DNA of 64,000 bases from Pseudomonas sp. MUP55 (GCF_034043515.1 NZ_CP138214.1:4774001-4838000), one strand, 5' to 3'; shown: positions 49,763 through 61,244, counted from the first letter of the stretch. Numbers and translations are program-made. Notes: generated by a model from the letters alone, not told the origin.

Positions 49763-49770
49763 GTTGAAGC

Positions 49771-49796
49771 TGCCTGGGGAGTTTAGTCCCCAGGCA
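49771..49796 (-). terminator. Hairpin directly after bamB
   Basis: TGCCTGGGGA and TCCCCAGGCA form a perfect 10-base stem, 6 bases after the bamB stop; the T run is missing. Confidence 0.55.
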
Positions 49797-49802
49797 TCGT
49801 TC

Positions 49803-50954
49803 TTACTTGATGGTCAGGGCTTCCAGCTTGCCGCTGTTGCCATACACATAAAGCATGTTACCTACCACCAGCGGACGCGCACGCAGGCCGTCGCTGTCAA
49901 TACGCTCGCGACCTACAAAGCGACCGTCCACCTGGCTCAGCAGGTGCAGGTAACCTTCGAAGTCACCGACCGCTACGTAGCTGGAGAAGACTTCCGGTGC
50001 CGACAGTTGGCGGCGAGCCAGGGAATCGTTGCTCCACAGCGCAGTGGTGGAACGCTCGTCGACACTTTCAACGGTGCCGGACGCCAGGCTTACGTAGACG
50101 CTGCCAAACCCTTGGGCGACACCGGCGTAGCTGGAAGCATCACGCTGCCAGTTGACCCGACCGCTCTGCAGATCCAGCGCCGCAACACGGCCCTGGTAGG
50201 TGGCGACGTAGAGGGTCTCGCCGGACAGCAACAGGCCGCCGTCGATGTCCACCACGCGATCCAGCTCGGAACGACCTTGCGGGATTGCCACGCGGGCTTC
50301 CCAGACCGGCACGCCGTTCTGGGTATTCAGGGCGACCACTTTACCGGTCGACAGCCCGGCAACGGCCAGATTGTTGGTCACAATCGGACCACTGGTACCG
50401 CGCAAGGTCAGCACCGCTGGGGTGCTGTCGTACAACCAGCGCTGGTTGCCGGTGGCGGCGTCCAGACCGATCACACGGTCATCCTGGGTCTGCACCACGA
50501 CGATATCGCCGTTGGTGGCAGGCGGTGCGAGGACTTCACTGGTCACGCGAGCGCGCCATTTCTCTTCACCGGTGCTGGAATCCAGGGCCACGACCTCACC
50601 CTTGAGGGTGCCGAGCATGACCATGCCGTAACCCACGCCTACGGCGCCGGAAACTGGCAATTCCAGGTCTTTCTTCCACTTCACGTCACCGTTCATGCGA
50701 TCCATGGAGGTCACGATGCCGGTTACGTCAGCCGCCACAATGTTGTCACCGTCGATCGCCGGTACCAGCATGTTGTAGGTTTCGCCCTGACCGTCACCGA
50801 TGGAGCGGCTCCACTGCTTCTGCAGGACCACTTCTTCCTTGAAGCTGGTCAGCTCCGCAGGCGGCAGTTCTTTTTTACTGTTGCTGCTGCAACCCGCGGC
50901 CAGAACGGCCAGAGCCAGCAATGCTGCATGTTTCCAACGGATCACGTCACGCAT
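49803..50954 (-). CDS. bamB: Outer-membrane protein assembly factor BamB
   Basis: A 383-residue lipoprotein of the BAM complex. The lipobox LAAGC is at residues 17-21 after a short signal, followed by PQQ-type beta-propeller repeats (for example GEEKWRARV, TGNQRWLYD, GRVNWQRD). I start at ATG 50954; the open frame continues upstream into yfgM in another frame. The start overlaps the yfgM stop by 8 bases. Confidence 0.95.
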   Translation of the reverse strand: MRDVIRWKHAALLALAVLAAGCSSNSKKELPPAELTSFKEEVVLQKQWSRSIGDGQGETYNMLVPAIDGDNIVAADVTGIVTSMDRMNGDVKWKKDLELPVSGAVGVGYGMVMLGTLKGEVVALDSSTGEEKWRARVTSEVLAPPATNGDIVVVQTQDDRVIGLDAATGNQRWLYDSTPAVLTLRGTSGPIVTNNLAVAGLSTGKVVALNTQNGVPVWEARVAIPQGRSELDRVVDIDGGLLLSGETLYVATYQGRVAALDLQSGRVNWQRDASSYAGVAQGFGSVYVSLASGTVESVDERSTTALWSNDSLARRQLSAPEVFSSYVAVGDFEGYLHLLSQVDGRFVGRERIDSDGLRARPLVVGNMLYVYGNSGKLEALTIK

Positions 50955-51588
50955 CCCCTTTGGCCAAGTCGTCCAGCTTGATTTGTAAGCCACCGACCGC
51001 CGCTTCATCAGACAGCGCCGCCTTGGCTTTTTGGTACGCAGCATTGGCTTCGTCGGTACGACCCAATTGGACCAACAGGTCGCCCTTGAGCTCTTCGCGA
51101 GTGGCTACAAATGCCTTGTCAGCATCGCCGTCGAGCAGTTTGAGTGCTTCGTCAGCCTTGTTCTGTGCCGCCAATACCTGTGCCAGGCGCTGACGTGCGA
51201 TTTCACCCAGGGTCGGGTTGGTCGGCTTGTCGGCGATGGCCTTGAGCTCGGTGGCTGCATCATCCAGCTTGCCGGTGTCGACCGCGACTTTCGCGACGAA
51301 CAGGCTGCCGTACTGGGCGTAGGTAGTGCCGCCAAATTCGTTCTTCAGCTTGCCGGCCAGGTCTGCCACTTGAGCAGGGTCCGGCTTGCCGTCCGGCGTC
51401 AGGGTAGTTTCCAGCAATTGCTGATAAACGATCGAGGCGCCCTGGGACTGGTTGGCCTGATACTTGGTCCAGGCTTGCCAGCCGAACACCACCACTAAAG
51501 CCAGCAGACCGCCAGTAACCAGGGGCTTGCCGTTACGCTGCCACCAGTCCTTGAACTCGGCCAGTTGCTCATCATCAGTACTCGACAC
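50947..51588 (-). CDS. YfgM-like tetratricopeptide membrane protein
   Basis: A 213-residue protein with a single N-terminal membrane anchor (about 22-40: GLLALVVVFGWQAWTKY) and periplasmic helical repeats (TPR-like). In E. coli, YfgM works with the chaperone network at the inner membrane. It lies between hisS and bamB, as expected, and overlaps bamB. Confidence 0.9.
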   Translation of the reverse strand: MSSTDDEQLAEFKDWWQRNGKPLVTGGLLALVVVFGWQAWTKYQANQSQGASIVYQQLLETTLTPDGKPDPAQVADLAGKLKNEFGGTTYAQYGSLFVAKVAVDTGKLDDAATELKAIADKPTNPTLGEIARQRLAQVLAAQNKADEALKLLDGDADKAFVATREELKGDLLVQLGRTDEANAAYQKAKAALSDEAAVGGLQIKLDDLAKGDA

Positions 51589-51629
51589 CCCAATACTCCT
51601 TAATCGCTAAATTCGGCTGTTCGACAGCT

Positions 51630-52919
51630 TCAACCCTGCACGACGCAGGTGGCCAGGTGCGCAGCGAGCGCATCAAAGGCAATGTTCTGTTGTTCGCCCT
51701 GGCCACGCAGGGGTTTGAAACCTATCACTTGCTGGGCCAACTCGTCATCGCCGAGGATCAACGCATACAACGCGCCGCTCTTGTCGGCCTTCTTGAACTG
51801 GCTCTTGAAGCTACCCGCACCGGCATTGATCTGCAGGCGCAGGTTCGGCAGTTGGTCACGCACTTTTTCGCTCAGGGCCAAGGCAGCCAGTTCGGCGGCC
51901 TCGCCAAACGCACAAAGATACACGTCCACCTGACGGGAAATCTCTTGCGGCACCTGCTCCAGGGTTTCCAGCAGCAGGATCAGCCGCTCGATGCCCATGG
52001 CGAAACCCACGCCCGCAGTGGGCTTGCCGCCCATCTGCTCGACCAGGCCGTCATAACGACCACCGGCACATACCGTGCCCTGGGCGCCGAGTTTGTCGGT
52101 GACCCACTCGAACACGGTCTTGCTGTAGTAATCGAGGCCGCGTACCAGCTTGGGGTTGATCACATACGGAATACCCGCTGCATCCAGGCGAGCCTTGAGG
52201 CCCTCGAAGTGCGTGCGGGATTCTTCGTCCAGGTAGTCGGCCATTTTCGGCGCGTCGACCAGTACAGCCTGGGTGTCGGCGTTCTTGGTATCCAGCACGC
52301 GCAGCGGGTTGGTCTTCAGGCGACGCTGGCTGTCTTCGTCCAGTTTATCCAGGTGAGCAGACAGGTACTCGACAAGGGCGACCCGGTAGCGGCCACGGGA
52401 CTCGCTGGTGCCCAGGCTGTTGAGTTCGAGCTTGACCGCGTCGCGGATGCCCAGCTCGCCCCACAGGCGCCAGGTCAGCACGATCAGTTCGGCGTCAATG
52501 TCCGGCCCGTCCAGGTTGAAGACTTCGCAACCGATCTGGTGGAACTGGCGATAACGACCTTTCTGCGGACGCTCGTGGCGGAACATCGGGCCGATGTACC
52601 ACAACTTCTGGGTCTGGCCGCCACCGGTGATGCCATGCTCCAGCACAGCGCGAACGCACGCGGCGGTACCTTCCGGACGCAGGGTCAGGGAGTCGCCGTT
52701 ACGGTCTTCAAAGGTGTACATCTCTTTTTCGACGATGTCGGTCACTTCACCGATGGAGCGCTTGAACAGCTCGGTGAACTCGACGATCGGCATGCGAATC
52801 TGCTTGTAACCGTAGTTATCCAGCAGGCGCGCGACAGTGCTCTCGAAGTAACGCCACAGTGGCGTCTGCTCCGGCAGGATGTCGTTCATGCCACGAATGG
52901 CTTGCAGAGACTTGCTCAC
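51630..52919 (-). CDS. hisS: Histidyl-tRNA synthetase
   Basis: A 429-residue class II synthetase. Motif 1 and motif 2 ([11 protein letters not shown] and [21 protein letters not shown]) and the histidine-specific [15 protein letters not shown] are present; the C-terminal anticodon-binding domain is intact. It follows ispG after 23 bases in the same direction. Confidence 0.98.
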   Translation of the reverse strand: MSKSLQAIRGMNDILPEQTPLWRYFESTVARLLDNYGYKQIRMPIVEFTELFKRSIGEVTDIVEKEMYTFEDRNGDSLTLRPEGTAACVRAVLEHGITGGGQTQKLWYIGPMFRHERPQKGRYRQFHQIGCEVFNLDGPDIDAELIVLTWRLWGELGIRDAVKLELNSLGTSESRGRYRVALVEYLSAHLDKLDEDSQRRLKTNPLRVLDTKNADTQAVLVDAPKMADYLDEESRTHFEGLKARLDAAGIPYVINPKLVRGLDYYSKTVFEWVTDKLGAQGTVCAGGRYDGLVEQMGGKPTAGVGFAMGIERLILLLETLEQVPQEISRQVDVYLCAFGEAAELAALALSEKVRDQLPNLRLQINAGAGSFKSQFKKADKSGALYALILGDDELAQQVIGFKPLRGQGEQQNIAFDALAAHLATCVVQG

Positions 52920-52942
52920 ATCAAATCCTTAAATTCGTTCAA

Positions 52943-54052
52943 TCAGCCGCGAGCGATCAGCGCTGCGTCAGCGGCGACCTTTTCGGCCGCTTTCTCGCGG
53001 ATCAGCTTTTCCAGCTCATCCACCAGATTGTCATTCGTCAATTTCTGCGACGGTTTGCCGTCGATGTAAATCAGATTCGGGGTACCGCCGGTCAAACCCA
53101 CATGCGCCTCTTTGGCCTCGCCCGGACCGTTGACCACGCAACCGATCACCGCGACATCAAGCGGCACCAGCAGGTCTTCCAGGCGCAACTCCAGGTCGTT
53201 CATGGTTTTCACCACGTCGAAGTTCTGCCGCGAACAGCTCGGGCAGGCAATGAAGTTGATGCCACGGGAACGCAAACGCAGGGATTTGAGAATGTCGTAG
53301 CCGACCTTCACTTCCTCTACGGGGTCTGCCGCCAGGGAGATGCGGATGGTATCGCCAATCCCTTCGGCGAGCAGCATACCGAGACCCACCGCAGATTTCA
53401 CTGTGCCTGAGCGTAAACCGCCCGCTTCAGTGATACCCAGGTGCAACGGCTGCACGATTTCCTTGGCCAGCAGGCGGTAGGCTTCTACGGCCATGAACAC
53501 GTCGGAAGCCTTTACGCTGACCTTGAAGTCCTGAAAATTCAGGCGTTCCAGGTGTTCAACGTGGCGCAGTGCCGACTCGACCAGCGCCGCCGGGGTAGGC
53601 TCGCCGTATTTCTTTTGCAGGTCTTTTTCCAGCGAGCCGGCGTTGACGCCGATGCGGATCGGAATCCCGCGATCACGGGCCGCATCGACCACAGCGCGCA
53701 CACGGTCTTCGCGACCGATGTTGCCCGGGTTGATGCGCAGGCAGTCCACACCCAGTTCGGCTACGCGCAGCGCGATCTTGTAGTCGAAGTGAATGTCGGC
53801 AACCAGGGGCACCTTGACCAATTGCTTGATGCGGCCGAACGCTTCGGCGGCGTCCATGTCCGGTACGGAAACCCGCACGATGTCCACGCCAGCCGCTTCC
53901 AGACGATTGATCTGGGCAACGGTGGCGGCCACGTCATTGGTGTCGCTGTTGGTCATGCTCTGCACCGCGATGGGGGCATCGCCGCCCACCGGCACCGAGC
54001 CGACCCAGATCTTGCGCGATACGCGACGTTTGATTGGAGATTCGCCGTGCAT
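52943..54052 (-). CDS. ispG: 4-hydroxy-3-methylbut-2-enyl diphosphate synthase
   Basis: A 369-residue iron-sulfur enzyme of the MEP isoprenoid pathway. The N-terminal TIM barrel is followed by the 4Fe-4S domain with CPSCSR, and [11 protein letters not shown] holding the third cysteine and the active glutamate. It starts 2 bases after the rodZ stop. The cluster supply genes iscSUA lie in the same gene series. Confidence 0.97.
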   Translation of the reverse strand: MHGESPIKRRVSRKIWVGSVPVGGDAPIAVQSMTNSDTNDVAATVAQINRLEAAGVDIVRVSVPDMDAAEAFGRIKQLVKVPLVADIHFDYKIALRVAELGVDCLRINPGNIGREDRVRAVVDAARDRGIPIRIGVNAGSLEKDLQKKYGEPTPAALVESALRHVEHLERLNFQDFKVSVKASDVFMAVEAYRLLAKEIVQPLHLGITEAGGLRSGTVKSAVGLGMLLAEGIGDTIRISLAADPVEEVKVGYDILKSLRLRSRGINFIACPSCSRQNFDVVKTMNDLELRLEDLLVPLDVAVIGCVVNGPGEAKEAHVGLTGGTPNLIYIDGKPSQKLTNDNLVDELEKLIREKAAEKVAADAALIARG

Positions 54053-54054
54053 GA

Positions 54055-55038
54055 CTATTGTCCCAACTTGAGGCGAGCTGTCTCGCCACTGGTGAACGGC
54101 GCCACGTCCACAGGCTGGCCGTTATAGGCCACTTGCGCGCCACGGGCGAAGCCCAGACGCAGCGTCAAAGGAGGCTTGCCGCCCTGGTCCAGAGTATCTC
54201 CCTTACGCTTGAGACCGCTAAACAGCACTTTGCCATTGCCATCGGTGACTTGCGTCCAGCAGTCAGCGACGAAGGTGATCTGTACGCGCCCGTCACCGGC
54301 GATCAACGCTGGGGTGGTGGGCGGTGAGATGGCTGGCGCCGTCGGTGCGGCCGGCGCTGGAGCCTGTACCGGAGCGGCCGCTGCTGGGGCCTGGGCGACT
54401 GGCGCTGCAGGAGCCGGAGCGGGCACGGCCGCAGTCGCGGCGGGTGCGCTGCCGGCTTGCGGAGCAGGCTGTTCAGCGGTGGCCGGCGCTTCTGGCGCGG
54501 CCTGGCCTTCAGCAACGGCCTGGTCTTCCGGCTCATCCAGCGGATGAATCTGGGTGGTACCGTCGGCGCTTTCGACTTCGACGTGTTCCAGAGCATTGCT
54601 GGTCAGGTCTTTATTGCGCTGGGTGGTCTGGTCTTGCCACCAGACAAAGCCACCACCGATCACGGCAATCAGCAGCAACAGGCTGACAATGCGCAAGATC
54701 GTGTGGGAAACCCGCGTGGGCTCTTCGATACGGCCGAGGCCATGGACATTGCTGCCCTGGGAGTCGGTGCCGGTGAACTCGTCGAACGCCTGGACCAGCA
54801 CGGTCTGGTCGATCCCCAGCAATTTGGCATAGGCGCGGATATAGCCGCGGGCAAAGGTGTGCCCAGGCAGCTTGTCGAACGCGCCAGCCTCCAGGTTGGC
54901 CAGGGAGGTGGTGGTCAAATTGAGCTTGAGCGCCACTTCGGCCAGCGACCAACCATTGCTTTCGCGGGCCTGACGCAAGGTCTCGCCTGGGTTGACGCGA
55001 TTAGCTGCTACAACTTCCGGGTGCGCGGCTTTCATCAT
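54055..55038 (-). CDS. rodZ: Cytoskeleton/cell-shape protein RodZ
   Basis: A 327-residue inner-membrane protein. The N-terminal HTH_25 domain ([22 protein letters not shown]) binds MreB in RodZ proteins. One membrane segment lies at about 111-128. A Pro/Ala-rich linker (about 175-240) leads to the periplasmic beta domain. The start overlaps the pilW stop by 4 bases (ATGA). Confidence 0.92.
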   Translation of the reverse strand: MMKAAHPEVVAANRVNPGETLRQARESNGWSLAEVALKLNLTTTSLANLEAGAFDKLPGHTFARGYIRAYAKLLGIDQTVLVQAFDEFTGTDSQGSNVHGLGRIEEPTRVSHTILRIVSLLLLIAVIGGGFVWWQDQTTQRNKDLTSNALEHVEVESADGTTQIHPLDEPEDQAVAEGQAAPEAPATAEQPAPQAGSAPAATAAVPAPAPAAPVAQAPAAAAPVQAPAPAAPTAPAISPPTTPALIAGDGRVQITFVADCWTQVTDGNGKVLFSGLKRKGDTLDQGGKPPLTLRLGFARGAQVAYNGQPVDVAPFTSGETARLKLGQ

Positions 55039-55793
55039 TGCTCCGACAGGTATTGCTGATATTCCGGCGTACCGGGATAGAGTCGTTCGAGTTGCTGGCC
55101 AAAACGTGCGGCTGTGGCCGGTTCTTCATGAACCGTCGCCAGACGCACACCAAGTAACAAGCTACGTGCATTGTGCCCGCTGAGCTGGCTGAAACGCTCG
55201 TAATAGTCGCGTGCCGGCACATAATGCCTATCTTCGTAAGACAACTCAGCCATTTCAAGCAACGCGCGTGGCTGGCGAGCGTTCAGGAGCAGGGCTTTTT
55301 CCAGCTGCTGGCGCGCAAGTTCGCGTTGGCCCAGGTGGATCGAAGCCACCCCCAGGTTCTCGAAAACGCGCGAGCGCTCAGGATAAAGGGTATCGGTGCT
55401 GGCTTGCCGGAAATAACCGGCGGCCTGTTCATAACGTTTCTGCTCGAACAGGAAACTGCCGTAGTTATTCAGTAAACGCGCGTCACCAGGACGGGACGCC
55501 AGCGCCTTGATGAAATACCGATCAGCCAACTCGGGCTCGGCCTGCGCCTTGAACACCAGCGCCAGCGCGGCATTGGCATCAGCATCGTCGGCATCCAGTT
55601 CCAGGGCTTTCTTCAAGGGCACCTTGGCCTGCTCGCTCATGCCTTGTTGCAGATAGCCCAGGCCCAGTTGCACATAGGCCACTCGCGCCGCTTCACGACC
55701 CTTGCCGGTTTGCAACGGGCTCTCGTGGCCCGATGAAACACAACCGGTCGCCAGACCGGTAACAAGCAACAGCAGCGCAAGGCGCAAGGGCAT
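55035..55793 (-). CDS. pilW: Type IV pilus biogenesis lipoprotein PilW (PilF)
   Basis: A 252-residue lipoprotein with lipobox LATGC at about 14-18 and a superhelix of TPR repeats (for example YVQLGLGYLQQGMSEQAK and ADANAALALVFKAQAEPELAD). It guides the secretin PilQ to the outer membrane. It lies between rlmN and rodZ as in other pseudomonads. Confidence 0.92.
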   Translation of the reverse strand: MPLRLALLLLVTGLATGCVSSGHESPLQTGKGREAARVAYVQLGLGYLQQGMSEQAKVPLKKALELDADDADANAALALVFKAQAEPELADRYFIKALASRPGDARLLNNYGSFLFEQKRYEQAAGYFRQASTDTLYPERSRVFENLGVASIHLGQRELARQQLEKALLLNARQPRALLEMAELSYEDRHYVPARDYYERFSQLSGHNARSLLLGVRLATVHEEPATAARFGQQLERLYPGTPEYQQYLSEQ

Positions 55794-55805
55794 AGAGGTC
55801 CTCTC

Positions 55806-56954
55806 TCAGGTTCGGTTTGCAGCGCTTTGCGGGCCATCGTCGGCGGCGCTCAACTCACGCACGGCGATGTAGCGCTCACTGCGACGGGTGCGATCCAGCA
55901 CCTGCCCTACCAATTGGCCACAGGCGGCGTCGATGTCTTCGCCGCGGGTCGTGCGGACAGTGACGTTGTAGCCGGCCTGGTGCAGTTGATCCTGGAAACG
56001 GCGGATGGCGTTGTTGCTCGGCCGCTCGTAGCCAGAATGCGGAAACGGGTTGAACGGAATCAGGTTGATCTTGCATGGGGTGTTCTTGAGCAGCTCGATC
56101 ATCTCCACGGCATGCTCGACCTTGTCGTTGATGTCCTTGAGCATGGTGTACTCGATGGTCAGCACGCGCTTCTCACCCAGGGTGGCCATATAACGCTGGC
56201 AGGATTCGAGCAGCATCTTAAGCGGATACTTCTTGTTGATCGGCACCAATTGGTTACGCAATGCGTCATTCGGTGCGTGCAGCGACAACGCCAGGGAAAC
56301 GTCGATGTGCTTGGCCAACTCATCGATCATCGGTACCACGCCGGAGGTCGACAGGGTCACACGGCGCTTGGAGATGCCGTAGCCCAGGTCGTCCATCATC
56401 AGGTGCATGGCCGCAATCACGTTGTCGAAGTTCAGCAGCGGCTCACCCATGCCCATCATCACCACGTTGGTGATGGCACGGTCGACGGTCGCCGGGACGC
56501 TGCCAAAGGATTTGTTGGCAATCCACACCTGGCCGATGACTTCGGCGGCGGTGAGGTTGCTGTTGAAGCCTTGCTTGCCGGTGGAGCAGAAACTGCAGTC
56601 CAGGGCACAGCCTGCCTGGGACGAAACGCACAAGGTGCCGCGCTTGCCCTGGGGAATGTACACGGTCTCGACGCAGCTGCCGGACGCCACGCGCACCACC
56701 CACTTACGGGTGCCGTCGCTGGAGATGTCCTCGCTGACCACTTCGGGACCACGGACCTCGGCAATGGCCTTGAGCTTGTCGCGCAGGGCCTTGCTGACGT
56801 TCGTCATGGCGTCGAAATCGTCGACGCCAAAGTGGTGAATCCATTTCATTACCTGACCGGCACGGAAACGCTTCTCCCCGATTGAGTCGAAGAATTTCTC
56901 CATTTCCGGCTGAGTCAGACCCAGCAGGTTGGTTTTAACAGTCGATGTAGTCAT
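55806..56954 (-). CDS. rlmN: 23S rRNA and tRNA (adenine C2) methyltransferase RlmN
   Basis: A 382-residue radical SAM enzyme that methylates A2503 of 23S rRNA and A37 of some tRNAs. The 4Fe-4S motif [11 protein letters not shown] is near residue 115-125, and the [10 protein letters not shown] and NLIPFNPF motifs are present; a further Cys (AACGQL) lies near 355. It follows ndk after 29 bases. Confidence 0.97.
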   Translation of the reverse strand: MTTSTVKTNLLGLTQPEMEKFFDSIGEKRFRAGQVMKWIHHFGVDDFDAMTNVSKALRDKLKAIAEVRGPEVVSEDISSDGTRKWVVRVASGSCVETVYIPQGKRGTLCVSSQAGCALDCSFCSTGKQGFNSNLTAAEVIGQVWIANKSFGSVPATVDRAITNVVMMGMGEPLLNFDNVIAAMHLMMDDLGYGISKRRVTLSTSGVVPMIDELAKHIDVSLALSLHAPNDALRNQLVPINKKYPLKMLLESCQRYMATLGEKRVLTIEYTMLKDINDKVEHAVEMIELLKNTPCKINLIPFNPFPHSGYERPSNNAIRRFQDQLHQAGYNVTVRTTRGEDIDAACGQLVGQVLDRTRRSERYIAVRELSAADDGPQSAANRT

Positions 56955-56983
56955 GGATTCACCCTCACTCTTTAAGCCGATGC

Positions 56984-57409
56984 TTAGCGAGCGGTTACTT
57001 CAGTAGCGGCGAAGAAGTACGAGATTTCGCGAGCAGCAGCGGCTTCGGAGTCCGAACCGTGTACAGCGTTGGCGTCGATGGACTCAGCGAAGTCAGCACG
57101 GATGGTGCCGGCAGCCGCTTCTTTAGGGTTGGTAGCGCCCATCAGCTCACGGTTCAGAGCGATAGCGTTTTCGCCTTCCAGAACCTGAACAACAACAGGA
57201 CCGGAGATCATGAAGGCAACCAGGTCGCCGAAGAAGCCACGAGCGCTGTGCTCAGCGTAGAAGCCTTCAGCTTCAGCCTTGGACAGTTGCTTGAGTTTCG
57301 AAGCTACAACCTTCAGGCCGGCTTTTTCGAAACGAGTGGTGATCTCGCCGATGACGTTTTTTGCAACAGCGTCAGGCTTGATGATGGAGAAAGTACGTTG
57401 AACAGCCAT
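56984..57409 (-). CDS. ndk: Nucleoside diphosphate kinase
   Basis: A 141-residue enzyme that balances nucleoside triphosphates. The phosphohistidine lies in NAVHGSDS, and the nucleotide-binding [11 protein letters not shown] start and IRADFAES are present. A GGAG site precedes the ATG. It lies between iscX and rlmN. Confidence 0.98.
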   Translation of the reverse strand: MAVQRTFSIIKPDAVAKNVIGEITTRFEKAGLKVVASKLKQLSKAEAEGFYAEHSARGFFGDLVAFMISGPVVVQVLEGENAIALNRELMGATNPKEAAAGTIRADFAESIDANAVHGSDSEAAAAREISYFFAATEVTAR

Positions 57410-57445
57410 GGTGTAACTCCAGAAACGGTAATTTACGAAAAATTA

Positions 57446-57468
57446 AACCCGCGAATTATACGCGGGTT
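57446..57468 (-). terminator. Hairpin between iscX and ndk with a -10 box in its loop
   Basis: AACCCGCG and CGCGGGTT pair around a 7-base loop and are followed on the minus strand by TTTAATTTTT, so the isc transcript probably ends here. The loop reads TATAAT on the minus strand, a possible ndk -10. Confidence 0.65.
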
Positions 57469-57501
57469 ATTGGGTATTGCCTAACTGCGTAAAAAGGCGG
57501 C

Positions 57502-57702
57502 TCAGTCTGCTTCTTCGATCCACAGGCCTTGAATCGCCTCCAGGACCTTTTCGCCACCCCGATCAGGGATGTCGTCGAAATCCGGCAGTGCCATTACGAG
57601 GTTGCGCAGCTTGACGAAGTTCACTGTCAGAGGATTGACCTCAGGGTGAGCTTCGGCAAGTTGTATAGCGATTTCTTGTACATCAACCCATTTCAGGCTC
57701 AT
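57502..57702 (-). CDS. iscX: Fe-S assembly protein IscX
   Basis: A 66-residue acidic protein that binds IscS and iron, and modulates cluster assembly. Its start at ATG 57702 (MSLKWVDVQEIAIQLAEAHP) with an AAGGA site is preferred over an ATG six codons earlier. It overlaps nothing but lies 15 bases past the start of the fdx stop region and is the last isc gene. Confidence 0.93.
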   Translation of the reverse strand: MSLKWVDVQEIAIQLAEAHPEVNPLTVNFVKLRNLVMALPDFDDIPDRGGEKVLEAIQGLWIEEAD

Positions 57703-57716
57703 GACAGTTCCTTGAA

Positions 57717-58058
57717 TCAATGCGGCGCTTCGGCCGCATGGTTGAGCGAATATTTCGGGATTTCGACCGTGATGTCTTCAGTGCCGACCTTTGCCTGACA
57801 GCTTAGGCGAGAAGTCGCCTCCAGGCCCCAGGCGCGGTCGAGAAAATCCTCTTCCAGTTCGTCCGCTTCCTCGAGGGAGTTGAAGCCCTCGCGGATGATG
57901 CAGTGGCAGGTGGTGCAGGCACACACACCGCCGCAGGCGCTTTCGATCTCGATATGGTTGTCATGGGCAACTTCGAGGATGGACTTGCCGGTCTCAGCCT
58001 CAACAACCATACCGTCCGGGCAATGCTCGGCGTGTGGCAGAAAAATGACCTGCGGCAT
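57717..58058 (-). CDS. fdx: ISC-type 2Fe-2S ferredoxin
   Basis: A 113-residue electron carrier for cluster assembly. The ligands are in the ESACGGVCACTTCHCII segment and the later LSCQA. It starts 3 bases after the hscA stop. Confidence 0.97.
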   Translation of the reverse strand: MPQVIFLPHAEHCPDGMVVEAETGKSILEVAHDNHIEIESACGGVCACTTCHCIIREGFNSLEEADELEEDFLDRAWGLEATSRLSCQAKVGTEDITVEIPKYSLNHAAEAPH

Positions 58059-58061
58059 CAG

Positions 58062-59924
58062 TTATTCCTCAATTTCATTCAGGTTGCGACCCGCCAGGGC
58101 GGCTTTTACCGTCTGGTCCATACGGCGGGCGGCAAAGGCATCGGTGACTTGTGACAGGCGCTTGGTCTGTTGCTCGATGGCATAACCATCGTTGCCCTTC
58201 ATGAGCTCGGCCAGTTCCTGCATCTGCAGGTCAATGACCATGCGCTCTTCGGCGTCCAACAGGCGCTCGCCGTCGGCATCAAGCGCGCCCTGCACCGCTT
58301 CGAGCAGGCGCTGGGCGTCGACTTGCTGCTCACGCAGCACGCGGGCGACCTTGTCATCGCCGGCATACTGGAACGAGTCCTTGAGCATCTTGGCGATTTC
58401 ACCGTCAGTCAGCCCATAGGACGGCTTGACCTGGATACTGGCCTCGACGCCCGAACCCAGTTCACGGGCAGCCACGCTGAGCAGGCCATCGGCGTCGACC
58501 TGGAAGGTCACGCGAATCTTCGCCGCACCCGCAACCATGGCTGGGATACCGCGCAATTCGAAGCGCGCCAGGGAGCGACAGTCGCTGATCAGCTCGCGCT
58601 CGCCTTGCAGCACATGAATCATCATGGCCGTCTGGCCGTCTTTATAGGTGGTGAAGTCCTGGGCACGCGCGACAGGGATGGTGGTGTTGCGCGGAATCAC
58701 CTTCTCCATCAGGCCGCCCATGGTTTCCAGCCCCAGGGACAACGGGATCACGTCGAGCAACAGCAATTCGCCGCCATCGCGCTTGTTGCCAGCCAGGGTA
58801 TCGGCCTGGATCGCGGCACCGATGGCCACCACTTGATCCGGGTCGATTTCAGTCAGCGGCTGGCGCCCAAAGGCTTCGGCCACGGCTTCACGAACGCGCG
58901 GAACGCGGGTGGAGCCGCCCACCATGACCACAGCACCGACCTCTTCCAGCTCAATACCGGAATCACGCACGGCGCGGCGACAGGCTTTCAGGCTGCGGGC
59001 AACCATCGGCTCGATCAACGCATGGAAGGCTTCACGGGTCAGCTGGGCCGACCAGGTGCCGTAGGAAACTTCAACGGTTGCAGCATCCGTCAGCGCTTCC
59101 TTGGCAGCACAGGCGGTTTGCAGCAGGTTGCGCTGCGCACCTGGGTCCAGGTCGGCAGACAAGCCCGCACTGCTGATGATCCAGCCTGCGATGGCATGGT
59201 CGAAGTCGTCGCCGCCCAGGGCACTGTCGCCGCCGGTCGCCAGCACTTCAAAGACACCGCCGGTCAGGCGCAGGATCGAAATATCAAAGGTGCCGCCGCC
59301 CAGGTCGTAAATCGCGACCAGGCCTTCGGCATGCTGATCCAGACCATAAGCCACGGCAGCAGCGGTCGGTTCATTGAGCAAGCGCAGCACATTCAGGCCG
59401 GCAAGCTTTGCCGCATCTTTGGTGGCTTGGCGCTGAGCGTCATCGAAATAGGCCGGAACCGTGATCACCGCACCGACCAGTTCGCCACCCAAGGTCGTTT
59501 CCGCACGCTGGCGCAGCACCTTGAGGATATCGGCTGACACTTCCACCGGGCTTTTCGGGCCTTGGACGGTGTCGATGAATGGCATGTGGGATTCGCCGCC
59601 GACAAAGCGGTACGGCAGCTGGTCACCCAATTGCTTGACGTCGGACAACCCACGACCCATCAAGCGCTTGACCGACAACACGGTGTTCAATGGGTCGGTA
59701 GACGCCGCCAGCTTGGCAGACTCGCCCACTTCGATGCGGTCGGCGTGATAACGCACGGCGGATGGCAGGATCACCTGACCGTCGGCGTCGGGCAACGGCT
59801 CGGACAGGCCGCTGCGCACGGCAGCGACCAGGGAATTGGTGGTGCCCAGGTCAATCCCGACCGCCAGGCGACGCTGGTGCGGTTGAGGGCTTTGGCCGGG
59901 TTCGGCGATTTGCAGTAGAGCCAT
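58062..59924 (-). CDS. hscA: Hsp70-class chaperone HscA
   Basis: A 620-residue chaperone specialised for IscU. The ATPase domain starts [13 protein letters not shown], with [13 protein letters not shown] and [14 protein letters not shown]; the substrate domain begins near residue 395. It works with HscB, 50 bases upstream. Confidence 0.97.
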   Translation of the reverse strand: MALLQIAEPGQSPQPHQRRLAVGIDLGTTNSLVAAVRSGLSEPLPDADGQVILPSAVRYHADRIEVGESAKLAASTDPLNTVLSVKRLMGRGLSDVKQLGDQLPYRFVGGESHMPFIDTVQGPKSPVEVSADILKVLRQRAETTLGGELVGAVITVPAYFDDAQRQATKDAAKLAGLNVLRLLNEPTAAAVAYGLDQHAEGLVAIYDLGGGTFDISILRLTGGVFEVLATGGDSALGGDDFDHAIAGWIISSAGLSADLDPGAQRNLLQTACAAKEALTDAATVEVSYGTWSAQLTREAFHALIEPMVARSLKACRRAVRDSGIELEEVGAVVMVGGSTRVPRVREAVAEAFGRQPLTEIDPDQVVAIGAAIQADTLAGNKRDGGELLLLDVIPLSLGLETMGGLMEKVIPRNTTIPVARAQDFTTYKDGQTAMMIHVLQGERELISDCRSLARFELRGIPAMVAGAAKIRVTFQVDADGLLSVAARELGSGVEASIQVKPSYGLTDGEIAKMLKDSFQYAGDDKVARVLREQQVDAQRLLEAVQGALDADGERLLDAEERMVIDLQMQELAELMKGNDGYAIEQQTKRLSQVTDAFAARRMDQTVKAALAGRNLNEIEE

Positions 59925-59975
59925 GGTAATCAGGTCTTATCTGTCTATCAGGCGTGCATCACGGGCAGCACTGGG

Positions 59976-60497
59976 TTAATCGTCGAGGCGCTCTTCTAGC
60001 TGGCGCACTTCGTAGGTGAGCTTGTCGAGAAACTGCATGCGCCGCATCAGGCGCTCGGCCTGCTCGCGCTGCGCTGCATCATCCCAACAGGCCGCGAAGC
60101 TTTCGTTGAGCTCATCCTGGGCGGTTTTCAGACGACGCTTGAACACCGCGACTCCGGCCACATCGGCTTCGTCCTGCAAGTCTTCGAGCTCTTCGCGCCA
60201 CTGCATCTGCTGCAGCAGGAAGTCCGGATCGTGCACCGTGACCTCAAGCGGCAGCTCGCCACCGTTCATCGCGAGCAGGTAACGCGCGCGCTTGGGCGGA
60301 CTCTTGAGCGTCTGATAGGCTTCGTTGAGGCTGGCTGACCGCTCCAGCGCCAGGCGTTGCTCACGCTCGGAAGCGTCAGCGAAGCGGTCCGGATGCACGC
60401 CGCGCGCCAATTCTCGGTAGCGCGTGGCAAGCTGCTCGAGGTCCAGCCGAAAGCTCGGTTGCAGCTCGAATAAAGCGAAATGACAAGGAGTACCCAC
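59976..60497 (-). CDS. hscB: J-domain co-chaperone HscB
   Basis: A 173-residue protein with an N-terminal J domain (HPDRF in place of the HPD motif region) and a C-terminal three-helix IscU-binding domain. I start at GTG 60497 ([13 protein letters not shown]), with a GAGG site, which gives the usual family length. Confidence 0.95.
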   Translation of the reverse strand: MGTPCHFALFELQPSFRLDLEQLATRYRELARGVHPDRFADASEREQRLALERSASLNEAYQTLKSPPKRARYLLAMNGGELPLEVTVHDPDFLLQQMQWREELEDLQDEADVAGVAVFKRRLKTAQDELNESFAACWDDAAQREQAERLMRRMQFLDKLTYEVRQLEERLDD

Positions 60498-60505
60498 AAG
60501 AAGCC

Positions 60506-60829
60506 TCAGATGTTGAAGCTTTCGCCGCAGCCACATTCACCGCGTACGTTGGGGTTGTTGAACTTGAAGCCTTCGTTCAACCCTTCCTTGACGAAATCGA
60601 GCTCGGTGCCGTCCAGGTAGGTCAGGCTTTTCGGGTCGATGATCACTTTCTCGCCGTGACTTTCGAACACCTGGTCTTCCGCCACCACCTCGTCGACAAA
60701 CTCCAGCACGTAGGCAAGGCCGGAACAGCCCGTGGTGCGAACACCCAGACGAATCCCCTCACCTTTACCGCGCCCATTCAGGGAGCGGCGAATGTGCTGC
60801 GCAGCCGCTTCTGTCATGCTGATAGCCAT
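60506..60829 (-). CDS. iscA: A-type Fe-S carrier IscA
   Basis: A 107-residue scaffold/carrier with the three conserved cysteines, [10 protein letters not shown] and [11 protein letters not shown]. The ATG at 60829 gives the standard MAISMTEAA start. Confidence 0.97.
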   Translation of the reverse strand: MAISMTEAAAQHIRRSLNGRGKGEGIRLGVRTTGCSGLAYVLEFVDEVVAEDQVFESHGEKVIIDPKSLTYLDGTELDFVKEGLNEGFKFNNPNVRGECGCGESFNI

Positions 60830-60857
60830 CGTTGACTCCTTACTCGTCGCCAAATGC

Positions 60858-61244
60858 TTAGATCAAGCCTTTCTTCTGCTTGTAGTCGCGAACGGCCGCC
60901 TTGATGGCGTCTTCCGCGAGTACCGAGCAGTGAATTTTAACTGGCGGCAGGGCCAGTTCTTCGGCCAGCTGGGTGTTGCTGATGGTGACAGCCTCATCCA
61001 GGGTCTTGCCTTTCATCCATTCGGTCGCCAGGGAACTGGAGGCGATAGCCGAACCGCAGCCGTAAGTCTTGAACTTGGCGTCTTCGATAACGCCAGCGTC
61101 GTTGACCTTGATCTGCAGACGCATCACATCGCCGCACGCCGGAGCGCCAACCATGCCAGTGCCAACATCAGGATCTTGCGCGTCCATCTTGCCGACGTTG
61201 CGCGGGTTTTCGTAGTGGTCGATGACCTTTTCGCTGTAAGCCAT
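60858..61244 (-). CDS. iscU: Fe-S cluster scaffold IscU
   Basis: A 128-residue scaffold. The ligands are Cys in [17 protein letters not shown] and HCSVLAEDA, with Asp39 of the ACGD motif. It lies 100 bases downstream of iscS; that gap holds no gene. Confidence 0.98.
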   Translation of the reverse strand: MAYSEKVIDHYENPRNVGKMDAQDPDVGTGMVGAPACGDVMRLQIKVNDAGVIEDAKFKTYGCGSAIASSSLATEWMKGKTLDEAVTISNTQLAEELALPPVKIHCSVLAEDAIKAAVRDYKQKKGLI

